NCBI GenBank assembly: GCA_017437755.1
Contig: JAFRXI010000059.1
Coordinates: forward strand, 1 to 50,355
Direction of reading: 5' to 3'
Length of the DNA stretch: 50,355 nt
Origin: Bacteroidales bacterium
GTDB lineage: Bacteria > Bacteroidota > Bacteroidia > Bacteroidales > UBA932
Below the pieces are notes generated by a model, which worked only from the letters and a program-made list of their open reading frames with translations, was not told the DNA's origin and did no database searches. The position numbers and the translations under genes were made by a program. Shown piece after piece: positions 16,500-25,047 of the stretch (positions within the stretch are counted from its first letter, which is position 1; each line of letters begins with the position of its first letter).

Positions 16500-17661
16500 C
16501 CCCGAGGCTTTTGTTGCGGTCGATCAGTGAGTTGAGCCGTTCAACGGAAAGAGCGGTCCGGAGGCCGTCGGGCGCTGTGTTGAGGCAGTAGTCTACCAGG
16601 CGGTCGACGGAGGACACGGCAACGTGGACACGGGTGTCGCACGAGGCATAGTAGATATAGACCGTGCCGTCTTCATCGGCAATCCAGCCGTTTGAAAACA
16701 GTACGTTCATCACGTCACCCACGTATTCATCGCCCTCCGGTGCCATCAGGAAACCTGCCGGTTCCGCGATTACCCGGGAAGGGTCGTCAAGGGCCGTCAT
16801 GTACATATAGAGCACATAACGGAGTCCGGAGGCGCACCCCCTTACACCGTGGGCCAGGTGGAGCCAGCCCTGAGGGGTCTTTATCGGCTGAGGCCCCTCG
16901 CCGTTCTTGCTCTCCTTGACGGTGTGGTAATACCTGCGGTTGATTATCTTCTCCTCGCGTATCACCGCGCCGTCCATGCTGTCCACCAGCGCCCAGCCTA
17001 TCCCGCCGCCATTCCCGGCATCGATGAATCCGTCCTGCGGCCTTGTGTAGAGGGCATATTTCCCGTCTACGAATTCCGGATGCAGGACCACGTTCCTTTG
17101 CTGGCAATTTGCCCGGATATCCGGAAGACGCTCCCAGTTCACCAGGTCCCGTGTCCTTGCTACGCCTGCCGCAGCCACGGCAGCAGACAGGTCGCCGGGT
17201 GCTGACGGGTCCTTCCTCTCCACGCAGAAGATACCGTAAATCCATCCGTCCTCATGGGCGGTGAGCCTCATGTCGTACACGTTGGTGGCCGGTTCTCCCC
17301 ATTCGGGCATAGTGACGGGACGGTCCCGGAAACGGAACCCGTTGATCCCGTCGGGACTTTCCGCCACGGCGAAGAACGACTTGCGGTCGGCTCCCTCGAC
17401 CCTGGCCACCAGGATGTACTTCCCGTTGAATTTAATGGCTCCGGGGTTGAATACGGCGTGTATTCCATAGCGCTCCATCAGGAAGGGATTCGTCTCCGGG
17501 GAGAGGTCGTACCTCCATTCCAGCGGGGCGTGCTCCGCCGTCAGTACCGGATACTCATACCTTTCCAGAACGCCGTTTCCTTCCAGCGGATGATTCGGCC
17601 GCTCCAGCAGGGCGCGGTGGCCCTGCCGGAGTGCCGACAGTCTCTCTTCAAATCCAGACAT
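16486..17661 (-). CDS. GH130 4-O-beta-D-mannosyl-D-glucose phosphorylase
   Basis: The enzyme phosphorolyses mannosyl-beta-1,4-glucose to mannose-1-phosphate and glucose in the cytoplasm. The 391-residue protein has the GH130 five-bladed propeller blocks [43 protein letters not shown] (catalytic aspartate D130), [19 protein letters not shown] and [20 protein letters not shown]. These are typical of subfamily 1 enzymes, which act after mannobiose 2-epimerase. It has no signal peptide and lies in one operon with the epimerase. Confidence in family is very high; the substrate assignment rests on subfamily motifs and context. Confidence 0.92.
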   Translation of the reverse strand: MSGFEERLSALRQGHRALLERPNHPLEGNGVLERYEYPVLTAEHAPLEWRYDLSPETNPFLMERYGIHAVFNPGAIKFNGKYILVARVEGADRKSFFAVAESPDGINGFRFRDRPVTMPEWGEPATNVYDMRLTAHEDGWIYGIFCVERKDPSAPGDLSAAVAAAGVARTRDLVNWERLPDIRANCQQRNVVLHPEFVDGKYALYTRPQDGFIDAGNGGGIGWALVDSMDGAVIREEKIINRRYYHTVKESKNGEGPQPIKTPQGWLHLAHGVRGCASGLRYVLYMYMTALDDPSRVIAEPAGFLMAPEGDEYVGDVMNVLFSNGWIADEDGTVYIYYASCDTRVHVAVSSVDRLVDYCLNTAPDGLRTALSVERLNSLIDRNKSLGDGRV

Positions 17662-17667
17662 CAGCTC

Positions 17668-19623
17668 TTAAGGCTTTTCAAACATTATGATATATTCCAG
17701 CGGTGCGTTTACGAACCTGTCAACATCACTCCACTGGTCGGATGTGGCAGAAATGGGATCCATGATATGGAATTGCAGTGCAAAGCAGGCCGCAGGAACG
17801 GTGAAGGTTGGATTCTTGTATGACTGGGAGTACACGTAGGTCCCTGGTTTAAGTATCTTGGCTACATTTCCATTGCCCAGCGTAACCTCCATTTTTGCTA
17901 TGTCAAGGGTAAAGTTGCTCTGCCCCTTGGGAATCTTGTTGTAGAACCGGGACAGGTCTTCACCTGTCTTTTTCCAGGTATAGTCCCACCACTTGCCGTC
18001 GTTTCCGCTCCACCAGTTGGTGGTTCCGGTCACGGCAGTTTCGGTCATGCTCGATACCGATATGGTCAGTCCATTATCGGATTCGTACCAAATGGAATCG
18101 CTCCAGTCCCAGCTTTTCTCTATCGGGGATACAAACGCGGGGTCGCTTCCTGATCCGCCAAGAACCCATATTCCGAATGGTGCCTTGTTGCCTCCATATA
18201 CATTCCATGCCCCGGGCAGGGATGTGATGTCGAATGGCGGTTCAAATTCAAAGTCCGCATCGGTGGTCTTGGAGGCTTCTGGAACATCGAATCCCTCGGG
18301 CATCTGTTCCAGTTCGAGGAACATGGCACGGGGGTGCTTGGCAAAGACGTCAAGATCCGATGCGGCATTGTCCCAGTAATCAGTACCACCGGTGATGGTG
18401 AACTGCAGGGTCATGGATGAAACTGTCAGTTGTTTCAGCGGGCTGGTGTTAGGCAAGTCGTAGGTCCCTGGAGGAAGTATCTTGGCCGTGACGGCTGATC
18501 CGCCGGAGGGTGTAAGTGTCAGATTGTCTCCATCCATGGCCCAAGTGGCGGTACTGCGCGGAATAAGTTCATAGAATGACGACAGGTCGAGAAGTTGGCC
18601 GTTTTGTGAATAAACATACCACCAGTTGCGGGCGTCGGCTCCTGCCCAGTTTGTGAAGGTGCTGTCGGGATCGAGCTGGAAGTAATTGTCTTTCAGCGCC
18701 CTTGGTCCGCGGTTGTCAGTGTTGTCAAAGTTTTTGTATTTGGCAAACTGTTCGTCTGTCAAGAGCTCATAGAGTTTTGAGCAATTGTACTCCGGACCTG
18801 TTCCACCCCATATCCACAGTTTGCTGATTTTATAAATCTGAGGGCCGGAAGGGGTGCTGGAAACCGCTATCGCCTTCATCTTTGAAATCTTGCCTGCAAC
18901 CACTTCCAGGCTGGAGATGGATTTTGCGGAGCCCGGGATGACGGTGGTGCCGTCGGAGGCAACCAGCTTGATCTCTATGTTATGGGTTCCCGCCACAAGC
19001 GGAAGGGTGAATTCCAGGTTTCCGGAAGTCACGCCGGTTACGGTGAAGGTTTTTCCGGTACCGTCTCCCGTGAATGCGGCTCCGGTGGGGGCCGTGTAGT
19101 CGGCGATCCTCAATGTGCCCGATACATTCTTGTCAGAGGTGAGGATGAACTTGGAGGCATCTTCAGGAACGCCCGTGTAGGAGACGCGGATTGCGCCGGT
19201 GGTGAGCGAGAAGTTGAAGGTGGTACCGCCGGTGGAAACGCCTACCATGGGGATCGGGGCTGTCCCATATGCGAATTCAGCGGGGATTTCCACATCTATC
19301 TGCTTCCCGCTGTTGGCCGCGGAGGTTCCCGGATATGCCGCAAGGCCATTGGGGGAAAGGCTGGTGGCTGAGCTGGTGAATGTACCCGTGGTCACAGGAC
19401 CTTCGCCCTGGAGGGTGAACAGTTCAGGCGAGCCGCCGGTCTGGAACAGGGCCACCTTGTCGCCGGTGGTCCACTGGACCTGGAGGCCGTCCACTGCCGT
19501 TTTGTTGACCGGAGGGGCAACGGCGGTGATGGTGATGCCCTCGGAAACGGGGGTGTCAATTTCCTTGTTGCAACCGACGCATGCTATGAAGGCGGTAGCG
19601 ATAATGATAGCTGTCTTTTTCAT
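17668..19623 (-). CDS. Surface glycan-binding lipoprotein B with tandem C-terminal repeat
   Basis: A 651-residue lipoprotein (MKKTAIIIATAFIACVGCNKE; mature cysteine C18). Residues about 28-255 resemble a fimbrillin/Mfa-like beta-sandwich (KTAVDGLQVQWTTGDKVALF). Two related modules follow, about 263-440 and 465-648. Each has W-x-x-x-GG near its start, an NW...WW...Y strand, LS-x-FY-x-x-IP, A-KIL-x-PGTY and LQF-x-I, and each ends near a short acidic SD-x-D or DVDRF stretch. Its neighbour at 19780-21729 is a full-length paralogue. In a mannan PUL this is the expected surface glycan-binding protein, but the module itself is not one I recognise. The start at 19623 was chosen for its signal peptide. 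Confidence 0.78.
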   Translation of the reverse strand: MKKTAIIIATAFIACVGCNKEIDTPVSEGITITAVAPPVNKTAVDGLQVQWTTGDKVALFQTGGSPELFTLQGEGPVTTGTFTSSATSLSPNGLAAYPGTSAANSGKQIDVEIPAEFAYGTAPIPMVGVSTGGTTFNFSLTTGAIRVSYTGVPEDASKFILTSDKNVSGTLRIADYTAPTGAAFTGDGTGKTFTVTGVTSGNLEFTLPLVAGTHNIEIKLVASDGTTVIPGSAKSISSLEVVAGKISKMKAIAVSSTPSGPQIYKISKLWIWGGTGPEYNCSKLYELLTDEQFAKYKNFDNTDNRGPRALKDNYFQLDPDSTFTNWAGADARNWWYVYSQNGQLLDLSSFYELIPRSTATWAMDGDNLTLTPSGGSAVTAKILPPGTYDLPNTSPLKQLTVSSMTLQFTITGGTDYWDNAASDLDVFAKHPRAMFLELEQMPEGFDVPEASKTTDADFEFEPPFDITSLPGAWNVYGGNKAPFGIWVLGGSGSDPAFVSPIEKSWDWSDSIWYESDNGLTISVSSMTETAVTGTTNWWSGNDGKWWDYTWKKTGEDLSRFYNKIPKGQSNFTLDIAKMEVTLGNGNVAKILKPGTYVYSQSYKNPTFTVPAACFALQFHIMDPISATSDQWSDVDRFVNAPLEYIIMFEKP

Positions 19624-19636
19624 GGCTGTGTCGTCT

Positions 19637-19780
19637 TTAATTGTCCCAGGAAATATCTTCATCTGTCGTATAGCCGCTGAATGACGGCGCGTTACCGTTC
19701 CCTGAAATCAGGAAACTTTTACCGAGTGACAGTTCCTTGACTGACTCGGCGGGGCTCAGATAGGTTTTTTTCATGGCCAT
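19637..19780 (-). CDS. Small peptide gene, 47 residues, between the two surface-binding lipoproteins
   Basis: A short frame encodes MAMKKTYLSPAESVKELSLG followed by KSFLISGNGNAPSFSGYTTD and EDISWDN. Its first ATG overlaps the stop of the upstream lipoprotein (TAATG) and it ends 13 bases before the next lipoprotein start, so it fills the gap exactly and is likely translated. There is no signal peptide. The form MKKTYL-x-P, a middle L-x-x-SG segment and an acidic end with W-D resembles small orphan peptides found widely in Bacteroidales, whose role is unknown. The alternative start is the ATG at 19774. Confidence 0.62.
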   Translation of the reverse strand: MAMKKTYLSPAESVKELSLGKSFLISGNGNAPSFSGYTTDEDISWDN

Positions 19781-21729
19781 TATGGTTTTTCAAAAATAAT
19801 TATGTATTCAAGCGGAGCATTTATGAAACGGTCGACGTCGGTGTACATGTCGGGCGTCTTTGGAATGGGATCCATGATATGGAAATCCAGTGCAAAGCAG
19901 CCGTCGGGTACGGTGGTGGACTTGCCGTATGAGAATTTATGGACGCCGGGGCCAAGGAGTTTGGGCTTTTCGCCGTTGCCCAGGGTGGCCGTCATCGTGG
20001 ACATGTCGATGGAGAAGGGATTCTCGCCTTTGGGTATCTTGTCGTAGAACCGGGAAAGGTCTTCCCCGGTCTTTATCCAGACGTAGTCCCAGAATTTGCC
20101 GTCGGCCCCGCCGGTCCATTCCACGGTTCCGGAGGCCGAGGTGCCGCTCATGGCTGTAACCTTGATTATCAGGTTGTTGTCCGATTCGTTCCTAATCGAG
20201 GAATTCCAGTCCCAGCTCTTGTCGATGGGTGATACAAAGCCGGGATCGGTGCCGGATCCGCCAAAGACCAGGATGCCGTAGGGTGCGCTGTTCCCGCCGT
20301 ATACGGTCCAGGTCCCCGGGAGGGAGGTAAGGTCAAAGTCGCCGCCCGGACTCACCGGAGGCTTGTATTCAAAGTCGGCGTCGGTGGTCTTTGCCGCCTC
20401 GGGAACCTTGAATCCCGCAGGCATTGCCACCAGTTCAAAGAAGATTACCCTTGGATGGGAAGCTATAACGTCGAGGTCCGACGCCGCGGAGTCCCAATTG
20501 TCCTTTCCTCCGCTAATGGTAAACATAAGCGCCTGGTTCTCAATCGTTACCGTTTTTTCAGGGCTGGTCCCGGGCATGGGATAAGTCCCGGCCGGGACAA
20601 CGGTGGCGGTGGCGGTGCTTCCATCCGGTTTGGTAAATGTCATGCTGCTGCCCGTCAGGGAGAAACTGCCCTCGGAGCGCGGAAGGAAATCATAGAACTG
20701 CTTGCAATCCACGTTGTTCCCCGAGTAGGTGAATACGAACCACCAGTTGCGGCCATCCTCCCCGGCCCAGTTGCGGAAGGTCCCGTCGTTGTGGAATTCC
20801 AGGTAGTTGTCCTTGAGGGCCATGATTCCGCGGCCGTCGTCATTGTTGAAGCTAGAGGCCTTCGTGTACAGGTCGTAAACCTTGGTGCAGTTGTATTCCG
20901 GTCCTGTACCGCCCCAGAGCCAAATCTTGTCTATGCGGTATACGGGAGGTTCCTGTGCCAGTGTTCCAAGGTCCGTGGTCTTTCCGGCCTCGGTGACAAG
21001 ATTCTCCCCGGAGGTGACGGCAACCGGGTCGTTGCCTGAAAACGCAGTAATGGTATATGACGATAAGGTTCCGGGACAGACCGTGAACCAGACCTTGTCT
21101 CCCTTGGCGAAGTTTCCGGAAAGGGTGACGGTACTGCCGGAGGCCGACAGCTCGGGATCCTCTCCGGAATAGTCCACGGTGGCGGCACCGGCAATCCCTT
21201 CTCCGCCGGCAGCGGAAAGGACTATGGACGTGGCATTGTCAAAGTCGACGTCAAGGCTGACCTTGGCCAGCAGGTTGCGGAACAGCAGCGTACGACCTGA
21301 TGACCGGGCTACCCTGAAAGCTGGAGCTGGTGATTCAAGTGATTGGTTCGCAGGTATTTCCATACTCACCGAGTTGCCGTCGACCCTTATGCTCCCCGAG
21401 GCTGGACTGACCGCGAAGACCTCGCCGGGCTTTCCCTTTATGGTGGCGGGGAATTTGGCCACGGGACCGTCGTCGGCGGTATTCGCTATGGATACCACGG
21501 AACTCCCGTCGGAAAGGGAGATCATATCACCCTTTTTCCAGGAGACTCCGCCGGCGGCCTCGATTATACCTGTGAATACAACGTCGCCGCTCAGGGGGGC
21601 GATTTCTTCCTCCCACGGCCCGGTCCCGTTGCCGTCCGGTTCAGGCACCGACGGAATCTCTATGGCGTCGCCGCATGAAAGGGCCATGCCGCAGAGCAGG
21701 ACAATTGCTGTCAGTTTAATATGTTTCAT
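19780..21729 (-). CDS. Surface glycan-binding lipoprotein A with tandem C-terminal repeat
   Basis: A 649-residue lipoprotein (MKHIKLTAIVLLCGMALSCG; lipobox ALSC). An N-terminal fimbrillin-like part (VSWKKGDMISLSDGSSVV, TLLFRNLLAKVSLDVDF) runs to about 255. Two repeats follow at about 263-442 and 470-648, with the same landmarks as protein B: IWLWGGTGPEYN, NWAGEDGRNWWFVF, FYDFLPR, VPAGTYPMPGTSPEKTV, then WTVYGGNSAPYGILVFGGSG, DLSRFYDKIPKGENPFSID and a DVDRFINAPLEYIIIFEKP ending shared almost word for word with B. It probably binds mannan at the cell surface. The ORF can be opened further upstream (21747), but the signal peptide favours 21729. Confidence 0.78.
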   Translation of the reverse strand: MKHIKLTAIVLLCGMALSCGDAIEIPSVPEPDGNGTGPWEEEIAPLSGDVVFTGIIEAAGGVSWKKGDMISLSDGSSVVSIANTADDGPVAKFPATIKGKPGEVFAVSPASGSIRVDGNSVSMEIPANQSLESPAPAFRVARSSGRTLLFRNLLAKVSLDVDFDNATSIVLSAAGGEGIAGAATVDYSGEDPELSASGSTVTLSGNFAKGDKVWFTVCPGTLSSYTITAFSGNDPVAVTSGENLVTEAGKTTDLGTLAQEPPVYRIDKIWLWGGTGPEYNCTKVYDLYTKASSFNNDDGRGIMALKDNYLEFHNDGTFRNWAGEDGRNWWFVFTYSGNNVDCKQFYDFLPRSEGSFSLTGSSMTFTKPDGSTATATVVPAGTYPMPGTSPEKTVTIENQALMFTISGGKDNWDSAASDLDVIASHPRVIFFELVAMPAGFKVPEAAKTTDADFEYKPPVSPGGDFDLTSLPGTWTVYGGNSAPYGILVFGGSGTDPGFVSPIDKSWDWNSSIRNESDNNLIIKVTAMSGTSASGTVEWTGGADGKFWDYVWIKTGEDLSRFYDKIPKGENPFSIDMSTMTATLGNGEKPKLLGPGVHKFSYGKSTTVPDGCFALDFHIMDPIPKTPDMYTDVDRFINAPLEYIIIFEKP

Positions 21730-21743
21730 CGTGAGCATGATAT

Positions 21744-23360
21744 TCATCTGATTTCAAAAATGCATCCTTCGCCTGGAGGGACTGATATCGCTTTCTTTCC
21801 GAAGGGGCGGAAGCGGCACGACCCGGAATCGAGCTTCCGGATACTGCGCCTTTGTGCCGGAGAGTCGAGGGTTACATCATCCACGGGCTTTTCCCCGGAT
21901 GGATTCCATACGTAAAGATACGTCCTTTTACCGCACCTCACCGCCATCGCGGTGGCTTTTTCTCCGGCCGAGGCCCCCACGGGCGAGAATTCCCCCTTGC
22001 CGGCGGCAAGCATCCTGTCGGAGACATACCTCACTGCCTTCAGGCTGCGGTCGGTTCCCTTGTCGGCAAACCATTCCCACCACCAGCTCATCGGGGTTAC
22101 CGGAGTTGGCGAGAAAAGCCCCAGCCAGGCACCGCGACGGAAATCGTCCTGCATCCCGTCGGCAAAGTCGTCGAAGTTCTTGGACCAGTCCCACTCATAT
22201 CCGAATTCGCCAATGACATAAGGTTTTCCATGACGGCTTTCATAATCTGTGACTGTACCCGGGATGGATGAGGTGTTGCAGTATATATGTTTCTGGTTTA
22301 CATCTATTTCCTCTATATCGTTAAGTCCCGGGACATCCCTGTGCGAGATGGATGTGGTCACCATGTGGGAATACGGGTCGATACTTTTCAGGAAGGCTGC
22401 CATTTCGGAATGCCACGCTGTTATTTCCTCCGGAGGAATGGGATTGTCGGCGTCCCGGAACTGTACGTTGTCCACCTCGTTGAAGAATTCCCACATGGCA
22501 ATTGAGGGGCTGTAGCCCCAGCGGGCCACAATGTAACGGAGCCGGTTGCGGTAACGTTCCTTTTCTGCCGCCGACGTAAAGAATTCCTCTCCCTCCGCCC
22601 CTTCCCCGGGTCCCATGCAGAGCATGATCTTTATGCCAAGCTTTTCTGCAAGGGAAAGCACATGGTCCAGTCGCTCTGCCGCACTCGGATTGAAATAATC
22701 CCCGGAAGGGGAGTACCGGCTGTTGTTGAAGCCGGAATGCCTGTCGATGGGGAAGTTCCAGGAGCACATCCACATCCGGCAGAAATTGCCGCCGTTGCCG
22801 GCGAGCGACGGAAGCATGACATCGTAATTGAAACGGTCATGCTGCTCGTGGAGGGCCTTGAAAAAGCGGGAATCGTCGTTGTCCCTGGACTCCCAGCAGA
22901 GGTTTTCCCCTATCCCGCGGAAAGGGGTCCCGTCGTCGTAACGGAGGATCCAGTTTCCGCCGGGGCGGAGCATTCCGTGGCCCCTTGGAGCACGTGCCCG
23001 GAAGGTGCCTTCCTGGCTGACGGAGACAAGGCTGCCGTTTTCCGAATATTCAAAATGATATCGGTACTGTCCCTTTTCTTTTGGAGTGAACCTGGCTTCC
23101 CAGGTACTCCGGGAGCCGCTTTCACCGCTGATGAAGAAGCACGGCAGGCGAAGCTGCCCCCCTGACGGAGCGGTAAGGACCATGTCCAGGGCGGCCTCCC
23201 CGGAAAGGAAAGGATTGCTCCACTCGCCGGTGAGGGATATGCGGAAATCGGCCCGGCCGTATTGGCGGACCTTCCCGGATGGAACCTCGACTCCGGTTAT
23301 CTGCGCTTCAAGGGTGCATGTGACCAGAAGGGCCAGTATTGCAGCTGCGGTCTTCCACAT
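21744..23360 (-). CDS. GH5-like (clan GH-A) secreted glycoside hydrolase with N-terminal Ig-like DUF5060-type domain
   Basis: A 538-residue protein with signal peptide (MWKTAAAILALLVTCTLEAQ, cut after AQ). Residues about 21-122 form a DUF5060-like beta-sandwich (VEVPSGKVRQYGRADFRISL). The catalytic barrel follows: acid/base E295 in SIAMWEFFNEVDNVQF and likely nucleophile E385 in KPYVIGEFGYEWDW, with a WWWEWFAD substrate-site stretch. A C-terminal beta domain closes the protein. Its place in the operon points to beta-mannan or a linked hemicellulose, and it is likely periplasmic or exported. The subfamily cannot be assigned by eye. The ATG at 23360 gives the signal peptide and follows the SusD stop at 23362. 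Confidence 0.82.
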   Translation of the reverse strand: MWKTAAAILALLVTCTLEAQITGVEVPSGKVRQYGRADFRISLTGEWSNPFLSGEAALDMVLTAPSGGQLRLPCFFISGESGSRSTWEARFTPKEKGQYRYHFEYSENGSLVSVSQEGTFRARAPRGHGMLRPGGNWILRYDDGTPFRGIGENLCWESRDNDDSRFFKALHEQHDRFNYDVMLPSLAGNGGNFCRMWMCSWNFPIDRHSGFNNSRYSPSGDYFNPSAAERLDHVLSLAEKLGIKIMLCMGPGEGAEGEEFFTSAAEKERYRNRLRYIVARWGYSPSIAMWEFFNEVDNVQFRDADNPIPPEEITAWHSEMAAFLKSIDPYSHMVTTSISHRDVPGLNDIEEIDVNQKHIYCNTSSIPGTVTDYESRHGKPYVIGEFGYEWDWSKNFDDFADGMQDDFRRGAWLGLFSPTPVTPMSWWWEWFADKGTDRSLKAVRYVSDRMLAAGKGEFSPVGASAGEKATAMAVRCGKRTYLYVWNPSGEKPVDDVTLDSPAQRRSIRKLDSGSCRFRPFGKKAISVPPGEGCIFEIR

Positions 23361-23361
23361 A

Positions 23362-25035
23362 TCAATACCCAGGATTCTGCACCAGCGTTCCGCCGGAATT
23401 CTCAATCTCCGAACGCGAGAACGGCAGGTAGTAATTATATGAGCTGAACTTTCTCGTGGCCACGTCCACGGGAGTGTAAATATATGTGTTTCCGGCCTTT
23501 GTGATCTTTACTCCCTTCACCGGGGTGTTTAGGACCGTCATGGCGTCCTTCCAGCGAAGAAGGTCCCAGTAACGGTGGTCTTCAAAGGCCAGTTCCACGC
23601 GGCGTTCGTGCTTGACCGCCTCCCTGAAGGAGTCCACGGTTCCGGCAGTAACCTGGGGGAGACCCGTGCTTGCCCTGTCACGGATCTTCTTCAGGGCTTC
23701 AAGGGCGCTCATCGGGAAGCCGGGGGGTACGGAGTTGGGACCGTATGCCTCGTTGAGGGCCTCGGCATAGTTCAGGAGAACTTCCGCATACCGGTAGGCC
23801 ACCCAGTTGTGCTGGGCCTTCTGGTCCTGGGTAAGGTTAAGTTCATCGGTGAGGAATTTCTTCAGGTAATACCCCGTCTTGCTGGCATTTGTGCGGGCCA
23901 TGTCGTCGGTTTCGCCGGGAGCCTGGGCTATTACACGGCCGTTCCATGTGCTTCCGTTTGTAACCACCCATGCTTCAAGGCGGGGGTCGCGGTTGGCGTA
24001 AGGAGCCGACGGATTGGGCTTTCCGATGTATTCATAGGCCTCCACGAGTGAGTGGGTGGGGCATACTCCGCTCTTTCCTCCGGATGTCGCTATGGGATAG
24101 TTCTTCTGCTCCATGGCGTTGGATGTCCCCCTCCTGATAACGAAGATGGATTCCTTAGAGGTCAGGGAGTTGCCGCCCCGGAAGTAGGATGCCACAAAGT
24201 CGGCGTCCAGCTCGTATGAGAGGTCCGGGTCGGTCAGCAGCTCGGCGGCGGCACGGGCCGCCCTGTCCCATTTTTCCCACTCGCCGGTGGGATTGTGGAG
24301 CGGGCTGGCCGCGTACAGCAGGGTCCTTGCCTTTATCGCCAGGGCCGCACCCTTGGTAAGGCGTCCCTCGTATGTGGCGTAATCCTTCCAGCTGGGAGAT
24401 AGTTGATCTTTATATGTATCTATCTCATTTACAATATATTCCACGCATTCTTCGTAGGTTGAACGCCCAATCTTGGCACCGTTCCCGGCCTCCTGCGTCT
24501 TTTCCACAATGGGCACCCCGCCATACATTTTGATGAGTTCCGAATAATAGTATGCCCTGGCGGCGTGCGCTTCCGCTATGTACCAGTTGAGGGAGGCTAC
24601 GTCCCTCTGGTAGTTCACGGCGTCGGTGATTATGTTCCTGCCCATTTCCAGCATGGCGATGCCCTTTCCGTCGGACACGTAGTCCAGGAAGAAGTTGGCC
24701 GCGCGGATTCCTTCGTAACAGTTGTTGTAATACTTCCAGAGGGGATTTACGCTGGAGTTGACCATTCCCTTGTTGAAGTAGATCACTTCCGACGAGGCTG
24801 CGGTCTGCTCGGCTTCGTCGGATGCGGCGGCAAAGATGTTGTCATCCACCACCGAGAATCCGTAAATCATGGGGGAGTAGAAGGCCCTGGCAAAGTCCCA
24901 GATGGAACTGCGGGCGGTCTGGACGGTCTGCGTGGAGGGATGGGTATCCAGGGCCGTGTCGAGGAATTTTCCGCAGGCGGAGACGGTGAGTGCCGCAGCG
25001 GCGGAAACAACCATTAGTGTGAGTCTTGTTTTCAT
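23362..25035 (-). CDS. SusD-like outer-membrane glycan-binding lipoprotein, pair 2
   Basis: A 557-residue SusD/RagB family lipoprotein (signal and lipobox in VVSAAAALTVSACGKFLDT). It has the helical TPR-like core (YNNCYEGIRAANFFLDYV, WYIAEAHAARAYYYSELIKMYGGVPIV, RLTKGAALAIKARTLLYAASP) and the C-terminal features WVAYRYAEVLLNYAEALNEAYGP, RRVELAFEDHRYWDLLRWKDA and NYYLPFSRSEIENSGG-LVQNPGY. SusD proteins cap the SusC channel and hand over oligosaccharides. It lies 12 bases after the SusC of pair 2. Sequence is clearly different from the other SusD in this operon. Confidence 0.94.
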   Translation of the reverse strand: MKTRLTLMVVSAAAALTVSACGKFLDTALDTHPSTQTVQTARSSIWDFARAFYSPMIYGFSVVDDNIFAAASDEAEQTAASSEVIYFNKGMVNSSVNPLWKYYNNCYEGIRAANFFLDYVSDGKGIAMLEMGRNIITDAVNYQRDVASLNWYIAEAHAARAYYYSELIKMYGGVPIVEKTQEAGNGAKIGRSTYEECVEYIVNEIDTYKDQLSPSWKDYATYEGRLTKGAALAIKARTLLYAASPLHNPTGEWEKWDRAARAAAELLTDPDLSYELDADFVASYFRGGNSLTSKESIFVIRRGTSNAMEQKNYPIATSGGKSGVCPTHSLVEAYEYIGKPNPSAPYANRDPRLEAWVVTNGSTWNGRVIAQAPGETDDMARTNASKTGYYLKKFLTDELNLTQDQKAQHNWVAYRYAEVLLNYAEALNEAYGPNSVPPGFPMSALEALKKIRDRASTGLPQVTAGTVDSFREAVKHERRVELAFEDHRYWDLLRWKDAMTVLNTPVKGVKITKAGNTYIYTPVDVATRKFSSYNYYLPFSRSEIENSGGTLVQNPGY

Positions 25036-25047
25036 CGTCCTGGATAT

